Below, in pieces: positions 11,125 to 22,900 of a stretch of 64,000 nt of DNA. The notes beneath the pieces were generated by a model. That model was given only the letters and a program-made list of their open reading frames with translations, did not search any database and had not been told where the DNA came from. The number at the start of each line of letters is the position of its first letter. Positions within the stretch are counted from its first letter, which is position 1. The position numbers and the translations under genes are program-made. The stretch comes from Oscheius dolichura (Eukaryota; Nematoda; Chromadorea; Rhabditida; Rhabditidae): assembly GCA_932521035.1 (NCBI GenBank), contig OW051495.1, positions 11,656,001 to 11,720,000 of the forward strand. Reading direction: 5' to 3'.

Positions 11125-13668
11125 ATGTCTCCTCCCTTTGATCCAAGCTTAGTCGATGGAGAATCTGTAGAGCAGCTTATGGCTCATCAAAATGGAATAA
11201 CATACAAGTATTTTTCCTAAAAGCATATAACAAAAAATTACATTTAGTGATTTTAATATTCTCCCAGGTTTTATCGATTTCCCCGTGCATGCTGTTGATC
11301 TCGAGACAAATGTTACTAAAAATATCAAAATCAAAGCCCCACTTGTCTCATCTCCCATGGATACGGTTACTGAGAGTGGAATGGCCATCGTTATGGCGGT
11401 AAACTACCCCTTTTCATCAAGCAAAAAAGAAATAAATTTAGCTTTACGGTGGAATTGGAATCATTCATGGAAATTTTGCTAAAGCAGCAGATCAAGCTGC
11501 TGAAGTAGCTAAAGTCAAGCGTTTCAAGCAAGGATATGTCATGCAGCCGCATTGCTTGAAAGCTTCTGATACTGTGTATGATATGATGCAAATCAAGAAG
11601 AAATTCGGATATACTGGAGCCCCGATTACAGAAACGGGCAAAGTTGGCTCAAAATTGCTTGGAATGATTACATCTCGTGATTTCGATTTTATTGAAACAA
11701 ATCCAGACAACCAGAAGCAGATGCCTATTACTGATGTGAGTTTTAGATTATTAGATACAGAATATAACAAAGAATATCTACTTACAATAAAAGCACAAGG
11801 GAAAAATAAAGGGTAGAGAAAATGATGAGACTTGGGGGATGATTTTGACGTGAAGAGTAAAATAATCATGTAACTGCGGAAAATCATTATTGGTTACAGT
11901 ATATATGCACTTTTTGTGATCAAAACAACAAATTTAGATAATGGTCGATGTGAAAAGTCTTGTGGTTGGCTCCATTGAAGAGAAGGAGGAAAATTACAGG
12001 AAATTGATGAAGCATCGCCTGGGTAAATTGCCAATTGTTAACACGAAGGGCGACTTGGTTGCTCTTTACTGCCGTTCCGATCTTCTCAAGGTTTCCCCTC
12101 TCCCCTCTGAATAAAATAATCATCTCTTCCAGGCTCGTGATTACCCCTCGGCTTCGTATGATCTCAATGGACGGCTTCTCTGCGGAGCGGCTGTGAATAC
12201 CCGCGAGGAGAGCAAGGAAAATATCAAGCTGTTGGCCGACGCCGGGGTGGATATCATCGTCATTGTAAGGAAGATATCCAAAAATAAGAAATAAAAGAAA
12301 ATTTAGGATTCTTCAAATGGCAGCTCGACTTTTCAGATAGAAATGCTGAAATATATTAAATCAACCTATAAGGGGATTGATGTAATCGCCGGAAATGGTA
12401 ACCGCCACAGTTAGACAGCCAATAATCTTTTAGTGGTGACCCGCCAGCAGGCCAAGTGCCTCATCGACGCCGGGGCGGATGGCCTTCGAATTGGAATGGG
12501 CTCCGGAAGCATCTGCATCACCCAGGACGGTAAATACTCCATCATTCTTTAAATTATTCGGATATTTTCAGTTATGGCCGTCGGAAGGGCCCAGGGTTCG
12601 GCCGTCTACAGCGTGGCCTCGTATGCACGCAAGTTCGGCGTGCCGGTGGTGGCCGACGGCGGCATCCGCGACGTCGGCTACATCACCAAGGCCATCGCCC
12701 TCGGGGCCAGCGCCGTCATGATGGGAGGCCTCTTGGCTGCCACGACGGAAGCCCCCGGAGAGTACTTCTGGGGACCGGGAGGGGTCAGGGTCAAGAAGTA
12801 CCGCGGAATGGGATCTCTCGACGCCATGGAAGCCCACGCCTCCAGTCAGGACCGCTACTTCACTGCGTAAGAATAGATTTAAAAAGAAGAGGGAAAGGAA
12901 TATTTTAAGCGAGTCAGACCAGATCAAAGTGGCCCAGGGCGTCTCGGCCACGATGAAGGACCGCGGCAGCTGCCACAAGTTCATTCCCTACCTGGTCCGC
13001 GGCGTCCAGCACGGCTTCCAGGACATCGGCATCCGCTCTCTCTACGATCTACAGTAAGTTCTCTATACAATGGACTATTCCTAACACAAATCTATGTACA
13101 ATTTCCGGGAAAAAAAAGAATTTTGACTGGGAAAGAGGCCGGGCAGGCTTTTCCCAGTCAAAAGTCAAAATTATCTCGGGATAAAACCCAATTTTTAAAA
13201 ATTCCTTTGCTCCAGACTTGTTGGCCACCGTCTCTTTAGTAGGAACAGTTGGAACCCGGCTGCAAAAATGCGTTTTACCAAGCTTCAAATGGACTTCGAA
13301 GGTGTAATTCCCCCGATGATATATTTCTCACCACAGCGAGAGAATTATTACTATTTTGACGCTAAGAATGCCCAACTTACAAAAAACACCAGGACTATTT
13401 TGTTCAGAATTTTCTGCTCTTTCTAATGATGTCAATATCTTTCCGAAATTCTATCACTTTGGGTGGGAAATTGACCTGAGAAGCCAGAAGGGCATAGTTA
13501 TGGTCTCCGGCGGGACTATCTCCTCCAAATACCCCCTTTTTAAATAAATAGATATCTTTATTAATATGTATTCTTTTCAGTGATAAAGTGGCCAAGGGAG
13601 TCGTCCGTTTCGAGCTGCGTTCGACGAATGCCCAGGTGGAAGGCGGTGTCCATTCTCTCCACTCGTGA
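11125..13668 (+). CDS. Inosine-5'-monophosphate dehydrogenase
   Basis: NAD-dependent oxidation of IMP to XMP, the committed step of guanine nucleotide synthesis; cytosolic tetramer. Exon 1 (11125-11207) joins exon 2 (11248-11398) to give the [14 protein letters not shown] motif; then [18 protein letters not shown] and [14 protein letters not shown]-pair region follows ([28 protein letters not shown]). The catalytic half has [27 protein letters not shown], the active-site loop [11 protein letters not shown] with its Cys, [37 protein letters not shown] and [12 protein letters not shown]. The last exon ends GGVHSLHS then TGA (13666-13668). A GTGAGT donor overlaps that stop, so a different C-terminus is possible. 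The acceptor lies 8 nt upstream of the ATG. One 38-nt intron (about 12398-12434) carries a copy of the dispersed CAGTTAGACAGCC motif. Confidence 0.94.
13121..13163. repeat. Intronic inverted repeat in the IMPDH gene
   Basis: Perfect 14-nt arms, TTTTGACTGGGAAA (13121-13134) and TTTCCCAGTCAAAA (13150-13163), flank a 15-nt loop inside the unusually long (about 530 nt) last intron. A weaker outer repeat (AATTTTGACT / AGTCAAAATT) extends the symmetry. It could be the remains of a small foldback element. Confidence 0.75.
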
Positions 13669-13980
13669 GTTGCCTTCTCCATTTCTCCTCGCTCACTAAC
13701 TCCTCCTCCTCTCTCTGTTCCCATCCATCTTTCCGTCCATCTCTCCAGATTCTGTAATCTCTCCCATCTCGTCTTACAGAATCGAAGGGGTAGAGTTGAA
13801 TACCCACAGCGTGACCCGAGCGGCGGCGTCCGGGGGTGAGCCATTCAGTGTAGTTGCCTCGTGTCGCACTCTCTCCTCATCGAGCATGTCCTCAGTCTCC
13901 TCTCACTCGATTCCGGGGGACTGCCTCTCTCTCTCGCTCACTTACCGTCTCCCTCCTGCTCCCTCCTCAAAACTAAGATT

Positions 13981-16900
13981 TCAGCTTCGAAAAACGTCTC
14001 TACTAAAATGCTGAGGTTCGACAGCGTCACTTACCACCGCTGATTCCATTCTTAATTCCACACCCCACTTGTCCGATGATTCCCAGTGTTTTGCCTTTGT
14101 TTCTATTCCGAATGAATAACACATATTGTCTGTACAGAGAGGGGGAGAGACACTCAACAGAGAACATAGAGGACAGCCATACAACGAGTATTTTACCATG
14201 GAGCAACACAAACATTGCCGTAATACTTACTGTCATCGTCTTCTGTTCCCTGTTGGTCGTTAGCAGGCGGCGGCAGGAGGATATTGTTCTCATCGACGCT
14301 TGAATTCGGCACGGCCGTAACCGCGCCCTGATCCTTTACTGCAAGTAACAATAACATGTACTTGTTCTAGTAACAACTAGACAGAGAGAGGGAGCCACAG
14401 TTACTCAGCCAAGGGAGAGTTTTCTTTGTCTAACGAGAGATAACCGGTCAACTAAAACTTTTCCTGGGAAAGGGGAGGCAGGGAATCGGGTAGTTGGGTC
14501 CCGGAGCAAAAACTCTATTTATAGAGGGTAATTAGTGGGGTACAGTCGTTGTGGGACCCTTTTTCTAACTACTGCTGTCTAACTGTGACCCTCTGTTCTC
14601 TCTCTCCATTTCTCTTTTTCTACTCACAAGGATTCATCGTCGTCAACAGTTGTACCTTATCCCCACCCGGGTTATCTGCTTTGCCTATAACTTACAAGGT
14701 TTCTGTAGCACTGGCGCCTTACTGGGTGGTTCCGATGGGGGCGGATTGATACAGGTCCCGAGGCCGGTGGTCGGCGAATTCGGGTTGATTGTAACCGTTC
14801 CCGCGTCTTTATAGACTCCATTCACACAGGTAAACGTCTGGCTGCTTGTTGTAGTCGTGGAGAAGTACATTCCCGGTGGACAGAAGACAGTATAATTGGT
14901 TCCGTTTGTCACATGATGGTAGAGGATAGTCTAGGAAGGGGGGATACTGTACTTTAGGGGAGTAGAGGGTACCGGTCCACTCGTCTCGATATAGCTCGTA
15001 TCGAGAGGAAGATCCTTGCACCCGTTGGTACAGTTAGACTTCTTCACTCCGTCCGCTAGGTAGTCTGAGGCATCGCACTGGTAGTCAATGGATCCCACAG
15101 GGATTGAGACGACTTCTAAAATGACATTACTGTATTCCCCCCAATCTAATGCTTACCGCAGTTCATTCCACTGATCGTTATGGTCTCAACCGCTGGGGCA
15201 GTCGTCAAACAGCCGGATTTACAGCCATAGGGGTCAGTGACAATCTTCCCGCTTCGGATATTCTCCCAGGCGACGCTTCCGTCCTGTTGTATCTTGCATT
15301 CGACTGTCCGGTTCGGGTAGGCTTGATCCTCCACTAAGGAGGGGTAGTTCCCCTTGGGGCAGGCGAGATAAACGACGCAGCTCACGGCATACTTCCCGTC
15401 TTTAACTCCTCCACAGTTGGGACTAGTCAATTGGGCAGGAGATGCCGGAGCGGAGAGGGTACAAGTAGAGAGATTAGTCTATAAAAAGTTCCATTAATTA
15501 GGGCTAAATAACCCACGGAATCTACGCAGTCAGTCTCCGCCGAGGTTAGATCCCCCTTCGTCTCGGTGTAATACTTCCCGTTGTAGTCACAGGTATAATT
15601 CCGGTAGCTCTCATTAGTTCCCGAGAAGACTTTCCCTGCCGGACAGGATACTGTATACTTCGTTCCTCGGAAGATCAAGTTCAGGTTGGGGACACGCCGC
15701 TCCGGGTAGAAGACGACAGTCATCGGCGGTTGGGAAACAATCAACGGCTTACAGGTCTCCGTACAGTTGATAGACAATTCCTGGGTGTAGTTACAGTAAT
15801 ACAGACGAGTGATGCCATCAATATAGGTCTTGTCTGGAACAGGAGACAAACTTTCCATTACTGTAGCGGGTACTCACTGCAACAGACAGTAGTATCCCCA
15901 ATCTGGACCTGCTGCTCCACTCTGGTCACCCTAGGAAGAGAGCTACTATCATTCAAGCATCCCTGGCTGCAGCCGAAGTCCACGAATTTCTTTCCAGTGG
16001 TCTTATCAATCCAGATCTTTCCGTTACAAACAGCGGTCCTGTTCAGAAGCGTCCGATCCTCTACTCGGGTAGGGTACCAGTCTAAACTTTTCATTACGGT
16101 AGCTCCAAATAGGACTCACTGATTTCGCACTTGTAACTCAACTGGCAGTCCTTGAAGTTCTTTCCAGATGAGCAGGTGTAGTTGTAGAAGATAGTTCCCT
16201 TGGCAGGGGCAGCTCTATCCGTGCAGGTAGGGATTGGAGTAGTCATCGTCGTGGGCTCTGTTGTGGTAGGGGCCTCTGTCGGCGGGCAGGGGATGCAAGT
16301 ATCCAGGGCAATGGTCAGCCCTGTCTGTGTGCTGGTGTTGTACTTTCCATCCTGGTTGCATGTGAACAGCTTCCTCTCCGTTAGCGTCTCAGGCCAAACT
16401 TTCCCATTGGGACACTGGACATTGTAGCTGTCCCATCGGATAACATATCCAAAGAAGAAGTGAGGCGACGGGGGGACATAGGTCATTCCGGGGCCCATCT
16501 CCAGCTGGCGGCAGGTATTGGAACAGGAGCGGGAGACCTCTCCACTCGGCTTAACCGCGGTCTTGTTGCAGAGCTTGTCGATCAGTCGAGTGTCGATGTA
16601 CTCCACATCTAAAATGGATACAATCGTCTCGGGACCCGTCCTCCTCACCGCAGACGACGGTGACCCCGTTGTAGGTGGTCGTCTCCTGTCTCTTCCTCGT
16701 GTAGTCCTTCATCTCCGCCTGCCCGATACATCCCTTCTTACAGCCGAAAGTCGGCGCCTTCTGGGGCGGCTCGAACAGCCACCAGTAGCTCTGGTTGTCT
16801 CCCTGGTTGCCACAGTACTGTTCCTGGGTGATCCACTCCTTCACCGCCGGGTAGTATCCTAAATCCCCGTCTTCTCTCCTTAATTACAGTATCCCCACCT

Positions 16901-19900
16901 TCTTTACACCTCAACTGAACCGCACAACTGATCCCGTACTCGCTCGTCGTCCTGGCCGGGCAGTTCGGGTACTTGTGGTTGATCTCCACCCCTTCTTCCA
17001 CCGTCAGGGTACAGTTCGGCGTCTCCTCGTCCACGTCCTCGCAGGTGTCGATGGCCTTGTCCAGTTTCGTCTTGTTCTCCGACGTGTACTTTCCATCTTT
17101 GTCACAGATGTATACCCTCGTGCTGTTACATGTTTCGTTGTACCACTTTCCTTCAGGGCAGATGATGTGATAGGTACCCTTGACGATGACCAGTTCTTTG
17201 TATACCAGCGGCTCCTAGAAATGGTAATTTAGTCCGTTTCTCTCTCTAAAGAAAACCCTGACGCTTTCTTCAAGTTCGTTATTTGTGGAACCTTCCTGAT
17301 CACCACTTTCATGTAAAGTAAAAATAGAGGAGACCCCCGCTACATCAAGCGGCGCTACCCTCCTATGTTCTGGGAACTCTGGCCTAGTGGTTAGCGCACC
17401 CGACTGTAGTGCGAAAGGTCGCAGGTTCTTATCGGTGACGAAAAAAAAGTGAAGTAACAGTGATTGCAAAAATCTCGGGCTTCAGTCTGAGATAAGATGT
17501 TTCGATGATGGAGCGATATAACTGAGGAAGTGATTAAAAAAGTCTCCGGAAAACCAATTTGTTTTCATTTCGAGAAATTAGTTTCTTAAAACTAAAACTA
17601 AAATCCAGCGATTTATAGTCAGCTGCTCGGAAATTTAGGAGGGAAAACCAAAGCTCTGGAGCCATTTTCCCCAACAAGTTCAAGGGATTGTGACTCCAAC
17701 GTATTACTGTAGCCAGACCGCCGTGTCGCTCTTGAGCGCCACCTTGCCCGGGGCTTCTGACTTTCATTTTCACCCAGAAAACAACCAAATTCTAGTTTTT
17801 TTTAAATGGTGTGCTACTCTACTAATTAATTTTCAGCCTATCTCTCTCTACAGTGCCCTTATTAAAAAACTTTCAGGTACGAGCCGGCTATATGACTTCC
17901 CTCTTCCTGGTTCAACTTCGCCCTGCCTCCCTTCCGCTACTTATCCTCACCCTGTTGATTTCCCTCCTTATTTTGTTAGTTGACTGCCTTGTTCCAAATA
18001 AAGATAACTTACCGGTCCTTTTCCAATAGCCAGTGGGTCTTCCACAATCAATGATAAACAAGTTCCATTGCAGTCGGCCGTGTCGTCAACCACGTCCTCA
18101 TCCGTGTTACAGAAGTACGGACCAGTTTGGTATGCCACCGTAGTAATGTCTAAACATTTTTATTGTATGGGTCCCAAAGGGAAAATTCACTGCAAACGAG
18201 GGTGTTATTCTCCTTTGTGACAACAACAGAGGTATTCTCATTCGTCAGTGGTTCCGTGGCATTGACACATCCGTCGATACATTTGTACGGTGTCCACCTG
18301 GTGTTCAGAGTCAAGTCAAACCAGAAGTAGCTCTCGTCTGTCGGATTGTGCCAACACTCAACAGAATGCCAGCTATATTCCAGGTTGCTCTCCAGTTCAG
18401 GACGGGTGCCGTTCTTGCACTTGACATCCCGGGTACAGTTCGTTGGATAGGTCGTCGGGGATCCCCTGAAGGCGGTGCAGGTCTCATTGACGATGAATGT
18501 TGAGGTGTCGATGGGCAGTTCACCACATCCCTAAAATAAAAACGAGTTTACTGTATAGCCTCATTTACATGCCCCCTGACAGCCCCTGGTTATAGCTTCA
18601 GGTCTTACCTTTGGCGGTTCGTCAATGCAGGTATTCTCCACGAAGGTGATATTCTCTTCCCCGGGTCCGGTGTATTTGTGTCCCGGGTTACAAGTATAGT
18701 TCTTTCCCCTTGTCCTCGTCTCCTTGAAGATCTGTCCAGTCGGGCATTCCACTGTATAATAGTTCCCAATTGCTACCTTGTTCTTGAAGATGAGGATCTA
18801 AGCTTTCCCTTATTTCTAATCATCAAACGGTTAGTTACCGCATAGCGTCTCTTATTCAATCCCTCAGCAATTCCCAGTTCTTCGCAGGTATCGCAGCAGA
18901 CATCCAGGGTGCCGTTCTCCGGCCTGGTCACATTCGGGCAGATGTAGGGGTCCAAAGCCGTGTCGTATTTACAGTATTCTAAACAGGATCTCCTCATCTC
19001 TGCCTGGTTATAACCCTTACGGCATTCAACGTCCTTGCCCAGGTTGGTCTCCTTCACACTGTAGCAATTCTGATTGATTTCCCCCTTGTCGATACAGTCC
19101 TTGTCCGGTATACAGGTGTCATTGCATGCCTTCTCCTTGCTGTCCGTATCAATCCAGATGTACCTCTCCTCCCTCAACGTGCACTGCCATCTGTCGTAGA
19201 TATGAGCGATCCATTCGGTTCTATTCAGTCTAGCGAAGCGATAGCCCGGCTTGCAGCGGAGCTTGACCTGGCATCCGATGGCATAGATGTCATCGTCAAT
19301 GGGGCAGTTCACCTCCTCCACTATCATGTTCTCCGGCACCTCTAGGGTACAATTTCCGTCGACACACTGAAAAAGACCAGTCTACCTCCCCTCCTTCCCT
19401 ATTCTTACCGTGCACTCGTCATCCGCTACAGTAATACCCTTCGTTTTATTTCCATCCGTGTAGGTTCCATCCTCACAGGTGTAATTCTTCACTGAGAGGC
19501 CTGTGTCGTTGTAGAACCAGCTATCCGGACAAGAGACCTCGTATGTTCCACCATAGGGGACAAGTTTTCCATAGATGTAGGTCTAAAAGTCTTCCCTTCA
19601 AGACCCAAAGGCTCCTCCTTACCGGTGCCTTGATAATCGTCGTAGGTTTATTAACCTGCAGTGGGGGGCAGGTGCCATTACAGCTGGTAGAGATCACGTC
19701 CTCCGTCAGATTACAGTAATATCCTCCAGTCAAGTGCGGTACAGTAACCACCTCGCAGACGTAGGTGACAGGTCCCACTCGCGTGATGGTTGTGTTCCGA
19801 CTGCCCTGGCCAGGAGCGACAGGCAGACAACCGTTGATACACTTGTAGGGGCACCATTCGACTCCGTCCAGAGTCAGATCCACCCAACCGAAGCTGCCAT

Positions 19901-22900
19901 TCGAAAACAGCTGGCATTGGGCCTTGTGCTCCGATCGATTTCTATCCTCCACCGTTTCGGGATATGTTCCATTCCGGCATTTGACATCAACAATACACCA
20001 CTCGGGATGTAGCCCATTAGAGAAGGGAGTGCACGTCTTGTTGGTGATGTAGGTCGACGCGTCGTACTTGATATCCTCACAACCAGAAGGTGTAGTAGGA
20101 GGCGTGGGAGAGGTCGTCGTAATTGGCGGTGGAGCAGCTGTCGTGGTGATCAGACTGTCAGGATCGACACAAGTGTTCTTGACAAAGTTCAGTCCAGTAG
20201 TTCCATTGGGACCGTTGTAGGTTCCATCAATAGTACAGGTATACCAATTCCTTCTGCTTCCCGTCTCCTTGAAGACGGTTCCAGGAGGGCATTGGACTTC
20301 AGTCTGGCCATAGAGCGGCACCTTGTCGCGGACCAAGTTCTAAATATTTTAATTTCTTCTAGACTTTGTAAATTGCCTACGGGAATAGTTCTCGTGTTGG
20401 TCATGTTGACACCCAGTCCAATTCGCACGCAAGTATTGTTACAGGTCTCATCGACGATTGGATTAGTCGGGTTGATGAACGTCTCGTTACAGACGTAGTC
20501 GATCAAGTCACGGTCAATCCTAGTAATTACTGGAAAGTATAATATGTTAGCCCTTTAGATTACACCCTACCGCAGAAGACAGTAACATTTCCAACGGTGG
20601 TTGTAGTATTCTCCTGTTTGCTTGGAACCAAGCTGACGATCAGACAAGAGCTGTTACAAGGATACGGCTGGACGGGGGTCTTGGTGCCGGGGACGACCCA
20701 TCCTCCATCGTCACACTCCTGCTCGTATGTTGCCGTCGTTGTCGTCGGATAGGTGCCATTCTTGCACTTCAGCTCCACAATACAATTGTCTGCATAGATC
20801 TCGTCGTCGGTGTCACAACTGGAGGAGACGATCTCCTGTCCCTCGGTCAGAGTCAAGGTGCAATTGCGGCCTCGATTGACTGGCTGGAAATTGGTATTCA
20901 ATATTATTTTGGACTCGAGAATTGCTCACATCTTCACAGTCATCAATGACTACAATAGTTGACTCTTCATCTGGATTGCTGCTGATGTACGTTCCATTTT
21001 CAACGCAGGTGTAAGTCTTCGAGGCACTCGTCGTCCCCTTCCATACCCACCCATCGGGACAGTAGACATCGTACTTGCCACCAGTTGCCACAACTTTGGT
21101 CAGGATGAATTCCTAAAGGAACAGATTGCAGGATCTACTTTCAGGGTCAGTAAACTCACCGGCTGGGTTACAATTTTCAGAGGAGGGTTGACAATCAGCT
21201 TGGGGCAGGTATTGTCGCAGGTGGCATTCGTGATATCCGACAGGTCGCACATAAACTTTCCAGTTCCAAATGGCAGGGTGTTGAAGGTACATTGTCTTTG
21301 AGGAGGTCCTTCAATCAGTGTCGTATTCGATTGTGTCGGCAATGTCTCGTTTAGACATCCCTTGTTGCATGTGTAGATCTTCCACCAAGCTCCCACAGTC
21401 CGATCGTACCAGTCGTATTTCCCTGTTTGGTTGTTCTTCAAACATTCCGCTTTGTGCTCGTCATACACTCGTAATCCCTGCTCGGTCGGATAGTACCCGA
21501 AGAGACACTCCACATCGACCATACAGTTCTCAGGATGGATAGGGACTGCTCCATTGGACGGGGTACAGGTCTTGTTTGTAATGTGTGTTGAGGTCTCGTC
21601 GATTGGAATTGGAGTACAGCCCGTTGGAGTGGGACAGTTCAACGGCACGTAGGACTGTCCTGTTCCAGGAACAACCCAGATTCCTGTAGTACCGGTGGAT
21701 GGCTGACAGACGGCAGAGTTGCCCTTCGATCCATCAGAACCCGGCCCGGTGGGAGTGGACCCATCGGCACATTCGAAGTCCTTTTGACATCCCACAGCAT
21801 ACTTCGAAGTTATCGAACAATTCTGCCGCCGTTGAACAACACCAGGACCGGGAGCCAGTTCAGGACAGGTAATATCCTAAAGAGACAGATATTGAAGGGG
21901 CGTACCAAGATGACTTACTGGTGTTTTAGTAGTCGGTGGGAGAGCTGTCGTGGTGATCAAGCTGTCGGGATCGACACAGGTGTTCGGGACGAGGGTCAGT
22001 CTGGTAGTTCCATTGGGACCGTTGTAGGTTCCATCAACCATGCAAGTGTACCAGTTGGTCCGACTTCCGGTCTCCTTGAAGACAGTGCCAGGAGGACACT
22101 GTACCTCGGTTTGGCCGTAGAGGGGCACCTTGTTGTGGACCAGGTTCTAAATGAATGATATTTTCTCAGTAACATCCCCAAAACTCACGGGAACAGTTCT
22201 TGTGTTAGTCAAATTAACACCCAATCCAATCAAGTTGCAGGTGTTGTTACATATCTCCTGGACGACGGGGTTGGCCGGGTCGATACCACTCACATTGCCA
22301 CATATATATTTGATCATTTCCCGTTCAATGGTGAGAATTGCTACAAGTGAGACATTACCCAGCCCCACATTAACTCCTTACTGCATGTAACCGTGGTATT
22401 TCCCACGACACTTGGTGTGCCGGTGTTATTCTTGGTCACCGTGCTGATGTCCTTACAACCTGTCTCACAGGGGTACTGTTGTATGGGAGTCTTGGTGCCC
22501 GGTATCACCCACTCTCCATCGTCACACACTCGCGACTGGGTAACCTCTTTCGTGGTGGGATAGGTTCCATTTTTGCATTTGATCACAACCAGGCAATTTC
22601 CTTCGTAGATCTCATCGCCGGTGTCACAAGTGGAGGAGACGATCTCCTGTCCCTCGGTCAGGGTCAGAGTACAGTTAGGTTCTGACTCGGTCGGCTGCAA
22701 ACAGATCATCGTCTCTCTACCCCTACCCAGAACTCACCTCTTCACAGTCACTGATGACCACAATAGTTGATTCTTCATCTGGATTGCTGCTGATATATAT
22801 TCCATTTTCAAGGCAGGTGTAAGTCTTCGAGGCACTCGTCGTCCCCTTCCACACCCACCCATCGGGACAGTAGACATCGTACTTGCCACCAGTTGCCACA

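Noticed and set aside
13796-14014. ORF continuing IMPDH into a Ser/Pro-rich tail
   Set aside because: The main IMPDH frame stops at 13668 after the conserved HSLHS. The tail needs an alternative splice and shows no conservation with known enzymes; kept only as a possibility in the findings.
14076-14303. Plus-strand ORF with a convincing transmembrane stretch (IAVILTVIVFCSLLVV followed by RRR)
   Set aside because: It is the antisense of an acidic exon of the giant gene, which has a strong donor and acceptor in the minus sense. Asp/Glu codons read backwards as Val/Ile, giving a false membrane segment.
17372-17440. Functional tRNA gene
   Set aside because: A box fits, but acceptor and T stems fail to pair; treated as a tRNA-derived repeat.
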